Shown here piece after piece: positions 1-10,784 of a stretch of DNA of 64,000 nt; the first letter of the stretch is position 1, and every line of letters starts with the position of its first letter. Source of the DNA: Erpobdella octoculata (Eukaryota > Annelida > Clitellata > Hirudinida > Erpobdellidae). The stretch spans positions 12,389,274-12,453,273 of the forward strand of contig OZ022239.1 of NCBI GenBank assembly GCA_963978895.1, given 5' to 3'. The position numbers were made by a program, and so were the translations under genes. The notes below the pieces were generated by a model. It saw only the letters and a list, made by a program, of their open reading frames with translations. It made no database searches and was not told where the DNA came from.

Positions 1-601
1 GGCTTACTGTAGAGTTTCATGCCAAATTTTGTTATATTTTTTGATGAATAGTATTATCAATTTATTGAATATTAAATGAACAAAATACTTACACAGGCAG
101 AATTTTCTAATGTTGAAAACTTCGAGACAAAAAGTATGGAAACAATTTTTTTTAGAGAAAAAAAGTTAACAGATTGCAAACTATCTTGAAAATAAATAAT
201 CGGGGACGATTTTTTACTGGGAATGAATTTCTACCGTGTAAATTCTCACGGAGAGCTGAAAATGAAACGCAAAAAGCTGGAAACAATTTTTCAAAATTTC
301 CAAACACTCCAAAAAAATGTCCAAACCGTCCAAAATTTTTTTTTCAAACCCCCCCTCTTCGAAAAAAAAATCCTAGTTGCGCCACTGCAAAAAGTCGATC
401 GTTTAGCTTTCAGAGTTGTTTAATGATAACTTCCATAAATATATTGTGTACAGAAAACAAATGTTTACATTTTTCCTAGATAATCATTTGTTTGTTGAAT
501 TTGTATTTATTTAATTTTAGAAAAATTTCAGAGATAAATTTTAATTTGTAAAATCTATTTATATTTTGGTATTTTTTTTAAATTTATTTATTCAACACCA
601 G
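1..601. other. Unassigned AT-rich sequence, probably intronic
   Basis: I see no convincing gene here. It lies just left of a splice acceptor at 602, so it is probably intron of the gene whose membrane-spanning exon follows. Short open frames at 174-479 and 223-423 have low-complexity composition and no recognisable motif. A short C-run at 351-358 followed by an A-run, and the phrase GTTGCGCCACTG at about 377, look like the worn end of a dispersed repeat. I cannot assign it to a family. Confidence 0.4.
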
Positions 602-718
602 ATATGAAAAGCAGTTTAGATATAGTAACCATCATAGGAATAATCGGTTTGCTTGCTCTGGGACTTTTTGTGGTCCTCATACTCATCGTCATGTTACGGA
701 ATCAGTCATCCCGAAATG
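602..718 (+). CDS. Membrane-spanning exon of a single-pass membrane protein (5' part outside window)
   Basis: The stretch is bounded by an acceptor (CACCAG at 601) and a GT donor at 719, with phase 1 at both ends, which is typical of shuffled extracellular-protein exons. It reads about 39 codons without a stop. After a short polar start (MKSSLD) comes about 24 strongly hydrophobic residues (IVTIIGIIGLLALGLFVVLI and onward) and then a basic stop-transfer stretch, MLRNQSSRNG. That is the picture of a type I membrane anchor. Phase 1 fits the acceptor at 7234, where a short cytoplasmic tail follows. The ectodomain would lie to the left of this window, so the receptor type is unknown. The internal ATG could also be read as a start of a signal-anchor protein, which I consider less likely because a good acceptor lies immediately before it. 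Confidence 0.5.
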
Positions 719-1201
719 GTTTGATATGTTTTTTTAGTGCAATTAGAATTGCATGAGTGTTGGTTGATTTTTTTATACATATTTTTATAGTTTATTTTAT
801 ACTGTAAAACATAAACACATGTGCCAGTCAGTGTGTGCGTCTGGCAGCGAGACATCTGAATAGAACACAGAATTTTGAATTTTTAAACCTTATTTAAGTA
901 GATTTGTCTAGGTAAAATGCTCCATTTAAAACATTTCATTTAGTTCACTATATTTATCCTATGGCTCACTTACAAAGACATGCACAAGGAACAAAAGGGG
1001 GAAATGTCGAAAGCCTGAATTATGTCAATTGCCCGAATCGGTCCAGGAAGTTGGGCAAATGGCGTTCGAAATAAGGCTAATGTGTAGGAGCCGAACAAAA
1101 GCGGTCCCTATCGGTCGTGTAGTTCAATATTCAAATTCCAAACAAAATTTAAAATAATATTATAAAAAATTAATAAATAAAAATAGAAAACGATTATACT
1201 A
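719..1201. other. Intron sequence without recognisable feature
   Basis: This follows the donor at 719 and runs to a long ATCA microsatellite. No coding signal or transposon end was recognised. The slightly GC-richer stretch 985-1120 may be an old repeat fragment. Confidence 0.3.
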
Positions 1202-1202
1202 T

Positions 1203-1532
<330 letters not shown>

Positions 1533-1533
1533 T

Positions 1534-1811
1534 AATTTTTGACAAACTTAAAGTGGCGTAAGTCCTAAAGGACTTCAAGGCCAATGAAACAGATGCGTCT
1601 TGAGTTTTTTCCTGAAGCCTTCAACTGTTGCTGCGGAGGTGACCTCTGTGGGAAGAGCGTTCCATACTCTTGGGCCAGCAACCGCGAATCTTCTGTTTCC
1701 GGTGCTCTTCAGTCTCCCCGCCGGCACGATGAGTTGAGATGATGATAATCTTAGTCTTTTTCGAGCCGGGATTTCCTGCACTCTTTTTACAACACTTATG
1801 TTAACTTGCAA
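1534..1811 (-). pseudogene. LINE (L2/CR1-like) 3' fragment: end of reverse transcriptase ORF and 3' tail
   Basis: The - strand frame 1811-1575 encodes 78 residues resembling the C-terminal end of L2/CR1-type non-LTR reverse transcriptases. It holds the stretch GPRVWNALPTEV and the ending GFRKKLKTHLFHWP, the same layout as GTRTFGPRAFA..TWNNLPIEL in the + strand LINE tail at 54597-55121. The rest of the element is missing (5' truncation), as is usual for LINEs. The short untranslated tail holds a hairpin-like stretch (AAGTCCTAAAGGACTT on the + strand) and ends in the ATCA array. A nearly identical tail occurs in the SINE at 30590-30830, so this LINE family probably mobilises that SINE. Confidence 0.72.
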
Positions 1812-2176
1812 CGTAGTTTGTTTGTTTCAGCGCAACTTGCGAGTAAGCACATCGATGTTGTTTGTTTGTAATTTGATTGTTTCAGCGCAACATGGAGTGC
1901 TAATAAGCACATACATTACAACAACTCAGCGCATTGTTGCTTATTAAAAAAAGAACCTTGAACAAACTGGAATGTTCTATCATCTGAGATAAGAGCCGAA
2001 AAACATGTTCACATGTTCCAAAACAAAATCAAATCAAATCAAATCTTTGAAATTATATTTAATAATGATTGTTTGTTTAGGCGGAAATGTTTGTTTAAGC
2101 GCAAATGTTATTCAAAAACACCGCGACTCGCCCGATCAACGAAGTTATTCAATGATTGAATTTTACTATTTAAAAC

Positions 2177-2184
2177 TAGATATT
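2177..2184. repeat. Target-site duplication TAGATATT, left copy
   Basis: The same eight bases recur at 6621-6628 directly after the right terminal repeat. Eight bases is the duplication size of hAT elements. Confidence 0.95.
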
Positions 2185-5100
2185 CAGGGCTGTATTTACC
2201 AAAGGGCTGACCGGGGCTGAAGCCCAGGGGCGGCCAGAAATGATGATGAAAAAAAATTATTTGTCTTTTTTAGTTTTTTACATAGTTATTCTGCCACATT
2301 AAAAAGGTTATTATTAACTTTATTTAGTTTTCGTCAAATTTTCTTGCAAAAAAGAAAAGTAATTTAAGGTTATTTAATATTTCAAATGTTTTACTAACCA
2401 GATATTTCGGAATTATTTCAAAAAGGTTTTGCGAAAATCACCTCGTAACTGGTAAATAATGAAGTTGTCCCGTGTTTGTCAATAGTCACTACTTTGTTAA
2501 CAATAGGAGTAATAGGAGTATAAGACTTTTATAAATTCTGTATTTCTGTTAAGAATAGCACAGTTATCACTACTTTGTATTTTGGAATTAGTAACTGTAT
2601 TTTGTTGTAAATTTGTATTCAAGAATCAAGTTTGACTAATTTGTTATGTATCATTTCAATATTCATCACAATCATTAGCACCTCTTTTTAGACTATGCTT
2701 GATGTACATATTCTTGCAACCAAATTATGACTTAATAACAGTTTCAAACAAGTTAATACTAGATTCTAACCAATTATGAAATAACACCCTTTTTAAACCA
2801 GATACAAGTTAACAAAAATTTTCAACCAAGTATGAGTTAATACAAGTTTTCAAATGAAACTCATCTTACAACACAACAAATCATACCAAATTTTTACATC
2901 TTCTGTACCAGTCAACATACATTAAATGTAAATTGCTTTATACATGAAAAGATATCTTTAAGACAAAATTTTTCTTACTGGGTTAAGGACCAGAGGCCCA
3001 ATGGATCAGTTTATTTTACAAGAAATATTTAAAACTTATAAACATAGCAATTGATATACCAAATAAAGAAATTGTAGCCAGTTCAAGAGTGTGTTATGTT
3101 ATTTTGGCTTACATGCTAACATGTTTGATAGTACACTTAATTTGTGAATGAAACAGTTCTATACATAGAAAGATAGAATAAACTATGATTCTATGAAAAA
3201 ACAACAACAGTTTTTGTACAGGATTTTTCCTATGTTATTCCTAGAACTGAAGTACTTAAGTTTCTTCTTAGTAATCATATTAAGCTGACATTATATTCTT
3301 ATATTTTATATTCATTCCAAGGTACATAAATAAGAGAACATTAAGTAGAGGTTATTACAAACAAAACAATTACAAGAGTAATTGTATTATTTAGTAATAG
3401 GTCTATAGGTGACTTTTTCCAAAAACAAACTTAACTGGTAAAGGATGGCATGCTGATAATTTTTATGGGAAAAAAAAGTGCACATACGATTTTTCAGTTT
3501 TTCACTACTGGGTCATTTTTTAAGGGATATTTACAAATTTTTTAATGTAAAAATGTTTCTTTTTTTGTAAAGAAATGATCTAATTTGTGGTATTTTTTTA
3601 TTATAGACTCAACGGAAATTTTATTGAGTTTAACTAAATTTCATATCATCAGCAGATTTACTGACTTAATTTTCTTTCTTGTTTCCTTTTCACAGGCTAT
3701 TGCTTAGTGGACTATTCGCCAATGTCTGATCGCAAAATACGACAAAGTGGAGCCAAGTATCGAAAGGCTGCAAAGCAAAAGGCTGAGAACGCCACAAAGT
3801 TGTTAAAAACTATTCCGAAGGTAACGCTATTCTTTAAATCAGCTGAGACAACTGAAAAAACTACCAGCGAGTCAATTGACCATGAAGAGGAAATACATAA
3901 TGAAGATTCCCTCAGTGTCCCTCAGGAGAAAGCGACTGTTGGTGGTTTGGAGCTATTATCAGACATTTTCCTCTCCTCAGCATCAGATGTAAACCGCAAC
4001 TGTGATGTGGAAAGCAGCTATGAAACAGAATTGGTGCCTCCCGCGGATCCCTTCTTATGGTCATTGAATGAATCTACACGTGAATATTTTGTGGTGAACA
4101 GCGTGATACAAAAAGAAAATGCTGACTTTTCAAAATCAAAACGACAATATGGTGACTTCTGCCGATCTTTTACCCCAACGATGTTCTACCGTGAAATGTG
4201 CAATGGTGAAAGAGTACGAAGATGTTGGCTCATTTACTCTGAGAGTCAAGGGAAGGTGTTCTGTGGAGTTTGCCGATTATTTGGTTCACAAGTGTCTGCT
4301 TTGAGCTGTGAAGGATTCAATGACTGGAAGCACGCCAAAGAACGACTTGCAGAACACGAAAATTCTGATCATCATAGGTCTGCTGCATTGACGTTGCTGA
4401 GGCGGAGTCAAGCGAAAAGTATGAAATGCCATCTCGTTTCCCAAATGGAATCGGAAGTCTCTTATTGGCGTAAGGTTCTAACAAGGGTAGTGGAGGTGGT
4501 AGTGGAGACTTTCAATGATCCACACAACGGCAACTAAATGATGACCTTGCAATTGGTGGCAAAGTTTGATGTGTTCTTATCAGAGCACATTGCCCGATAT
4601 GGGAACTGTGGTAGTGGCAGCACCTCATATCTGTCATTCGCCACCTGCGATGAATTTATTGACCTGCTGGCAAAGAAAGTTCGTGAGAAGATAATTGATG
4701 AGCTGAAAGAAGCAAAATACTTTTCTTTCAGTGTGGACTCTACACCAGATATCACACACAATGACCAACTTTCTTTTGCTGTTCGTTATGTGGGCAGGAA
4801 CGGCACACCATACGAAAGATTTTTGACCTTCCTCCAGAATGTTGGACACAAATCCGAAGACCTGGCAATAGCTGTGTTCGAAATTCTGAAAACATTTGGC
4901 GTGGACATTCATGACTGCAGGGGACAGTCGTATGACAATGCAGCAAATATGGCTGGCAGGTACTCAGGGCTGCAGGCAAGAGTAAAGGATGTTAACCCAT
5001 TCGCCCGCTTTGTACCTTGCGCTGGCCATTCACTTAATTTGGTTGGCCAATCAGCAGCAGAAGCATGTTCTGAGGCAGTTTCGTTTTTCGCATTCATACA

Positions 5101-6620
5101 AAATCTCTACAATTTTTTTACAAATTCAACTCATCGTCATGCCATCCTCCAAAAGACCTTTGATGACAGCAACAATGACTCCACAAAAACGCTAAAAAGC
5201 CTCTCTATAACGCGGTGGTCCGCACGGGATGATGCTTGCTCTGCACTCAATTGTGGCTGGGAAGAAACGCAAGATGCTCTGAAGTTAATAGTGGACGACA
5301 TGACCGAGAAACCTCTTGTACGCAATGAAGCCGAGGGGCTCCTTCGTCAGTTCCATTCCCTTGAAACAGCTTTTATGACTACCCTGTGGAGTCTCCTGCT
5401 TCATCGCTTCAAAGCAGCCAGCGTTCGCCTTCAGGCCATCGACATCGACCTCAACACGGTTGTGGAACTTTATGGATCACTAATTGAACTTGTCAAAACC
5501 TGTCGGAATGATTTCGATCTGTTCGAGAAGAAGGCGACGGAAAAAGGACCTACACAGTACAAGCATGAAAAAAGTCGAATGATTAAACGGAAAAGACATC
5601 ATGACGAAGTGTCAGATCCAGCAGATGTCCCATTCTCCCCACGTGAAAAATTCCGCTTTAACACATTTTTGCCAATTTTGGACAGTCTGAATGTCCAGTT
5701 GCAACAGCGCTGCGAGTCCTACATCTATCTCAACAAACATTTCGGATTCTTGATAAGAATCAGTACCATGACGTCTGCCGATATTTCCTCTTCTATTGTT
5801 AGCCTCAGTGAAGAATTGCCGAATGACTTCGACAGAGATTCCCTCACAAAAGAATGCATTCACTTCGCTGCGCATCTCCGAAGTCAAGACAATGAGTGTG
5901 GTCCAAAAACAGCCGCTGATATGATGAAAATGATCCGCGAGAACCTTTTCACAGATGTATATCCAAATTTGGAGATTACTCTTAGAATTTATCTATGCCT
6001 TATGGCAACAAACTGTTGCACCGAACGCAGTTTCTCAGGTTTGAAGCGTATTAAGAATTACCTGCGTTCCTCCCTCTCTCAAGACAAGATGACCAGTATG
6101 TCATTATTGTGTATAGAGTCGTCAATTTTGGAAACACTCGATTGTGACACAATTATTAATGACTTCAGTGTAGTGAAGGCCCGGCGAAAGCCAATATGAC
6201 ACGTCACACGTTTCTAAAATGTACACCTTGATTTTCAGTGGTGTGTTCACATATTTTCATACAAAGATTGTCAAAGTACATGCATATGTTTGGAATCCAC
6301 TTTAAAGCAACTGTGTTGTGCATTATAACTATTGTTTATCACTCATACAAAATTTCCCTAGCTGTGCTAGGTTTTCACTTCTTTTTGCGTTAAATTTCTG
6401 TATTTGTGTGCGTGGGTGTCAACAGGCTATATAAGCACTGTATTTCCGCCTCTTTGGCACTTTCGTTTAATTGTAATGTTATAGTTCGGCGACTTGCCAA
6501 TAAAGAAAATGAAGACAAATAATTGTGGATTGCGATTGTCCAGGAAAAATATTGCCCACACTGAGGGGCGGCCCATGCTGCCAAAGCCCAGGGGCGGTCT
6601 GACCGCTAAATACGGCCCTG
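2185..6620 (+). mobile_element. Complete hAT transposon with ZMYM-type transposase
   Basis: A 4436-base element bounded by a perfect 8-base duplication, TAGATATT. The left end reads CAGGGCTGTATTTACC. The right end, on the opposite strand, reads CAGGGCCGTATTTAGC. CAGGG is a classical hAT end. Inside the ends lie further inverted GC-rich words (AAGCCCAGGGGCGG near both ends). The single gene (3722-6199) runs left to right after about 1.5 kb of AT-rich leader with an acceptor-like pyrimidine tract and CAG just before the start. The intact ends and perfect duplication show a fairly young insertion in the intron between the exons at 602-718 and 7234-7361. Confidence 0.95.
3722..6199 (+). pseudogene. 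hAT transposase (zinc-finger MYM/DUF4371 type), one in-frame stop
   Basis: The frame starts at ATG 3722 (MSDRKIRQSGAKYRKAAKQK, the usual basic start of this family). It stops once at TAA 4535-4537 and continues in the same frame to 6199, giving about 825 codons in all. In order it holds a TTF-type zinc-finger region (about residues 130-220, with CWLIYSESQGKVFCGVC and DHHRSA), the RNase H-like core (first Asp in FSVDSTPD, second in GQSYDNAANM, the CAGHSLNL motif) and the C-terminal dimerisation region with the catalytic Glu in CTERSFSGLKRIKNYLRSS. The stop follows HNGN, where a Tyr codon is usual in the family, so a single base change probably caused it. Everything else looks intact. It resembles host genes of the ZMYM1/5 group, but the terminal repeats show it belongs to a transposon. 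Confidence 0.9.
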
Positions 6621-6628
6621 TAGATATT
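6621..6628. repeat. Target-site duplication TAGATATT, right copy
   Basis: Identical to 2177-2184; marks the right edge of the hAT element. Confidence 0.95.
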
Positions 6629-6947
6629 ATATTATAAGACTATGAATCCCTAAAACAACCTTAGCTTAATTTATCACAATTTTAATGGAAATATCTATTA
6701 CAAGCTCGGTAAGTACTTCGATGGGTGACATTAAATGCATTAATCCCTTTTTAGATTAAAAAAAATTAACAGTAAAAAATGAAAAATAATAAAATAATAA
6801 AAAAATATAAATAATATTTATTAAACTAGATGCTTGATATGTGGGAGCCATCTTGTTAAGACACTCGAAAGCCATAAGTGCCAGCTTGAAATCAATGCGT
6901 TTATTGATCTTCAGCTAGTGAAGTTCCTGGAGAATTGGTATACCCGT

Positions 6948-7035
6948 CAATCCGTCAATCCGTTAATCCGTCAATCCGTCAATTCGTCAATCCGTCAATT
7001 CGTTAATCAGTTAATCAGTCAATCAATAGTCAATC
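6948..7035. repeat. Octamer tandem array (GTCAATCC-like)
   Basis: About eleven degenerate copies of an 8-base unit (GTCAATCC, GTTAATCC, GTCAATTC, GTTAATCA) in the intron upstream of the exon at 7234. Confidence 0.85.
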
Positions 7036-7037
7036 GG

Positions 7038-7190
7038 TGCATGCTATACATTTGACCAATAGGTACATGTTATACATTTGAACAATAGGTACATGTCATA
7101 CATTTGACCAATAGGTACATGTCATACATTTGAACAACAGGTACATGTGATACATTTGACCAATAGGTACATGTTATACATTTGACCAGT
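7038..7190. repeat. 26-base minisatellite, about 6 copies
   Basis: The unit is GGTACATGTNATACATTTGA followed by NCAATA. It is repeated head to tail with alternating GACC/GAAC variants. The open frame on the - strand over it (7070-7264) only reflects the repeat. Confidence 0.92.
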
Positions 7191-7233
7191 TGATTGTAAT
7201 TAATGGTTACACGATTGAAAATTTGATTTCCAG

Positions 7234-7361
7234 TTTCATCCAGAGTTGGAAACATGTCCAACATTGCATCAATCGAGATGGGAAGCGAACTTGTTTTGAA
7301 CTTGCAGGTTACAGATGAAACAAACAGAATCCAGCGTTCAGTGAACTATGATAAATTTTAG
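7234..7361 (+). CDS. Terminal exon: cytoplasmic tail of the single-pass membrane protein
   Basis: The acceptor TTTCCAG ends at 7233 and the exon begins with two bases that complete the phase-1 codon left by the exon at 602-718. The frame then reads 42 codons to TAG at 7359-7361. The predicted tail is hydrophilic (SSRVGNMSNIASIEMGSE, then LVLNLQVTDETNRIQ) and ends in SVNYDKF. The C-terminal YDKF fits a YxxPhi endocytic sorting signal, and VNYDKF is close to, but does not match, an ITIM because its last position is Phe. The join is supported by phase and by the sense of a basic juxtamembrane start. An alternative is that CAG/GTTACA at 7305-7308 is a further donor. An AATAAA lies at 7604-7609. 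Confidence 0.42.
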
Positions 7362-7603
7362 TAAATTATTGTTTTGTTAACGCATATTTAGCTTTAAAAT
7401 AATTGATCATGACCATGACTTAATACATTTTTTCTAAATCTTTTTTCAACTTTTCAGTAAACATTTAGTTTAAAATCTTTCAGTTGAAATCAATGTTAAA
7501 CAAGTGAAAGTTAACATAAAAAAGTAAAAACATGTTTTTAAGATAGCTGAAAAAATTCATAGTGACATCGTAGTAAACAAAAAATATTTGTCGTTACTAT
7601 GAC

Positions 7604-7609
7604 AATAAA
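7604..7609 (+). promoter_or_regulatory. Candidate polyadenylation signal AATAAA
   Basis: AATAAA lies about 240 bases after the TAG of the predicted terminal exon. Such hexamers are common in AT-rich DNA, so this is suggestive only. Confidence 0.25.
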
Positions 7610-8085
7610 AATTATTGTCGTCATTATCATATGCTTTTTCAATTTATTTTTTAATAGTTTTTGTTTCTTAAATTTTATTTTTGTTTAATTAAATTATAAA
7701 TTGTCTTGAAGTGAAATTCGCAATGATCTTTCGAGCTTCAAAACGTCCGCGGACATCCCACGGACATCCGGACAAGTGAAAGTTAACAAAAGCATATAAA
7801 AATCAAGAACACAAGAAAAACTTAAAACTGAGTTGTATTGTTAGCGCATTTTTTTAAAAATTTCATAAAAAAGGACATTGACAACCAAATATAGGTTTTA
7901 AGTTCTTTTATTTCAGAATTAAAAAATTACTTTGCTTGAAAAAAACTAACTTGTCAATTAAAACATGTCATTTTGCTTATTAGACGTTTTCTTGTTTGAG
8001 TTCAATTTCTATTTGATGATACTAAATGGTCAAAATAAGATTTTTTGAATTTAAATTGTGTTTAATAAACAATGTATAATATTTA

Positions 8086-8280
8086 GTGAGGCGCCGCAGC
8101 ACAGTGGTGAATGTATTTATGTTATCATCTTACCGTCGAAAATTCAAATCTCAGTCACGGCGAAGCGTAATTGTGTTGAGCAAGGAATTCATTCACACTG
8201 CTCAGGCCAACTCAGCCTTTCATTCTTCATTGGTCAATAAAAAAGTACCAGTTAAACAGCTGCAAATTCAAGAATTTCGT
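8086..8280 (+). mobile_element. tRNA-derived SINE, diverged copy
   Basis: The head resembles a tRNA (GGCGCCGCAGCACAGTGGTGA as A-box region; AATTCAAATCTC as a B-box-like word). It is followed by a body with GAGCAAGGAATTCATTCACA, which parallels AAGCAAGGTGTTCACTCGCA in the better preserved SINE at 30590-30830. Two short + strand open frames here have no coding meaning. Confidence 0.55.
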
Positions 8281-8629
8281 AAGGGGAGCCCATTTTTTTA
8301 GTTTTTTAAAATTTTGATTACTGTCGTTATGCAGCCCATTGTAAGATATTTTGAATTTTTCTCAGTAAAACCAGTCAAAAGGAATTGGAATTAAACTAAT
8401 TTGTTCTTCTCTTTTTTTTCTCTCATTTTCTTTTTGTATTTTTTTCTGTCAGTAGCAGCAACAACACGAAACATCTCTTGTTTTTATAAACAACAACATA
8501 TTAGGTTTATAGTAATATAAAATAAAGTTTTTCACACAATTAAATTTTTCACAACAGCCAGAAAACCACAAAAATTCTAGCGGACTAATCATTTTTTTGT
8601 GAAGGCAAAATTGAACTAAAAACTCATCT

Positions 8630-9510
8630 TTAAAAAGCAAATTTGTCACATTTTTTTAAATGCCAGCAAATATAAGTTAGAGAGACCGCTGTTAAAGCAT
8701 AGATCTGCGATGTGGCAGTAAAAATTGAAGAGTTATTTTTACAAAGTACGACGAAGCATTCAAGTCCATGTATGTAGTCGCTGCAGCCAACTTCAAGTTT
8801 ACTGATATTTACAATGCTATTTTTTTTATTTGTTAACCAATCAAGAGAATATGTCATTCTTTTTCCTTTTTTGATTCTTTGCCATGTTGTACCAGGAGAC
8901 CATATTTCGTAACCTAACCATAGGATACCAGAATTAAGTGTGGCTGCTCTTTTAATTTCTCCATAATTTATTTTTTCCATAGGTCAAGATTCCAATCACC
9001 TATGGCAAATGTTCTAAACTTGTTTGTCATAGCTAGTTCTTTTAGAATGACTTCAAGGTCGCTATCTTGATTTATACCACTCCATTCTCTGTATATGTTT
9101 CCAAATGTTAAACGCGTGCCACCTTCAGTTTCCATAGACATCCAAAGTTGCTGGCCTGATGTGTTTATTTCTTTATTAACCTCTTGGCTTTTGAAACAAC
9201 CCAACTTCACAAACGTCATTATTCCTTTCTTATCACCTGAGCCCACAAAAGTCTCATAACCAGGAACATGAAAAGGTTTTTTTATGTCATAATTTAACAT
9301 GTCTGTTTCTTGTAAGCAGATTATATCAGCATTAACACAAATAAAAATGTCTACAAGTTCATTTTCTTTCTGGTATAACCCTCTTCCAATGTTTAAACTC
9401 ATTAATTTTATAATTTTTTTGGAATCTGTTAATTGATTTGAGACGTTATAGTTTCTACTTCTTTCCATTTTTTTAGATGTGGGTTGTCCATGTGGCCATA
9501 GACAACCCAT
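8630..9510 (-). pseudogene. LINE endonuclease (EEP fold), frame-shifted
   Basis: The first frame (9510-8968) shows the endonuclease landmarks in order: MSLNIGRG (N-terminal strand), ADIICLQETDM (metal-binding Glu), GIMTFVKLGC, TFGNIYREW and FAIGDWNLD (catalytic GDxN). It then meets a stop. The second frame (8980-8630) resumes at MEKINYGEI and includes YSLDWLTNKKNSI and GCSDYIHGLEC, in place of the usual SDH motif near the end of this domain. The shift lies at about 8970-8980. The domain would nick target DNA for retrotransposition but cannot be made in one piece. Confidence 0.78.
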
Positions 9511-10214
9511 TTCCCGTTTCCCTGAGATGTTTTTAAGCCGGCCTCAACCCACATATTTTTGTAAAATTGTCTCTGCTCACTCGTTAAGTCTGGTTCTACC
9601 CTATACTTTGTTCCATTCATAATATTAAACTCTCTTTGCTTGGTGTTACCTTTTGCTTCCAGCAGTTTTTCCCTTAGTGATTTGTCTTTGAGTTTGACCA
9701 GAATTGGTCTGTGATCAAATTCGGGATTATTTTTCCCAAGTCTTGTAGAGTATTCAATCATTGGTTTGATTTCGTCAATATTTATTCCGGTGTCCCTAAT
9801 TTCTAAGATTTTTAAAATGGCAGCCATATCTTCTTCTTTTCTTTCTTTTTGGTCACGTTTTTTGGATTCCTTTACACCTCTGATAATTATGTTGTTCTTT
9901 TTATTCTCTAACTTTGACATTTCGAGCACCACCCTTCCAGTAACAGATAAACTTTTAGCAGCAACTGCTGCGTAAGATGGTGTCTCATTTTTGGTTTTGT
10001 GAGAAATATTAGGACCATCCAACTTTTCTTGTACAACAGCAATTTGGTTTTTTTGTAGGGCTAGTTTTGTTTGTAAAACACGAATTTTTTCGTCTTGATT
10101 TGATATAATTTCAACCGCCATATTAACTAATTTAAATAATGATAATATAGACCTTTTTGAACCCATTTTCTCTTCAACGTCTACCTCTTTCAAGAGATCG
10201 TCAAGTGTTGCCAC
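9429..10214 (-). pseudogene. LINE ORF1 protein (coiled coil plus RRM-like domain)
   Basis: A 261-residue frame with a heptad-rich N-terminal half (LLKEVDVEEK; NQDEKIRVLQTKLALQKNQI) for trimer formation. A nucleic-acid-binding domain of RRM type follows (NNIIIRGVKESKK, RPILVKLKDKSLREKLLEAK, DLTSEQRQFYKNMW). It overlaps the endonuclease frame by about 80 bases. A likely start, MTVVEPDTKRKKDF, lies at 10331 in another frame, so the ORF carries at least one indel. Such proteins coat the LINE RNA. Confidence 0.72.
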
Positions 10215-10455
10215 TGAATTTTGTTCACTGCCCTGACGTATATCATTAATAGATGCAGTTTTCGTATTAGCTTCATCATCCGCTAAGGCTGGTCAAAATC
10301 TTTTTTTCTTTTAGTATCAGGTTCCACAACTGTCATATTAAAATATTCAGTTGGCACTTGAAATACCTTGGTTAAAATGAAACTAAATATCGCTTACACG
10401 CCTTATCAACTAAAAATTGTAATAGGATTAGCAAAAGAAAAAGCACTTGCGCTAT

Positions 10456-10484
10456 CGCAACAACAACAACAACAACAACAACTT
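10456..10484. repeat. (CAA)n short microsatellite
   Basis: About nine CAA units beside the 5' end of the LINE remnant. Confidence 0.9.
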
Positions 10485-10589
10485 AATAAGACAAATTATT
10501 AATTTAAATGAAATGATTAGATTAATTTATTTTTAAATGCTATATTTATTATTACAATAAATGAAATCAAAAACAAAAACAGAAATTTT

Positions 10590-10780
10590 TAGATATTTAA
10601 ATTGCAGAGCGAACGCTTGATCAAAATGGCAACCACGATGGCGAGTTCAGCAAGACGAAGGTCTTATTTCACGTCTGGTTTTTTGATTGGTTGACTTGTT
10701 TGAAAGGAGGAATTTGATTGGACGAGACAGTTATTTCGGGCTTTGTGATTGGTCGAATTTATTTTAAGCGTCAGGAACTA
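10590..10780. promoter_or_regulatory. Possible promoter-like island with three ATTGG (inverted CCAAT) words
   Basis: A GC-richer patch in AT-rich DNA. It has three ATTGG words at about 10696, 10718 and 10750, and an ATGG start-like context (AAAATGGCAACC) at about 10624. CCAAT boxes spaced by 20-35 bases bind NF-Y in animal promoters. The orientation would suit a gene read on the - strand, but I found no convincing coding exon there. Low certainty. Confidence 0.2.
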
Positions 10781-10784
10781 TTCT

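Larger units (their letters stand above)
8630..10331 (-). mobile_element. Non-LTR retrotransposon remnant keeping ORF1 and endonuclease but lacking reverse transcriptase
   Basis: Read right to left, the fragment holds an ORF1 (start about 10331, main frame to 9429), an apurinic-type endonuclease (9510-8968) and a frame-shifted endonuclease end (8980-8630). No reverse transcriptase follows. LINE copies are normally 5'-truncated, so a copy that retains its 5' half and has lost its 3' half must have been cut by a later deletion or recombination. Confidence 0.8.

Noticed and set aside
3722..6199. Host ZMYM-type zinc-finger gene
   Set aside because: It lies within terminal inverted repeats and an exact 8-base duplication and has an internal stop, so it is a transposase.
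9766..9975. 69-codon + strand frame of Phe/Ser-rich sequence
   Set aside because: It is the complement of the LINE ORF1 coding strand.
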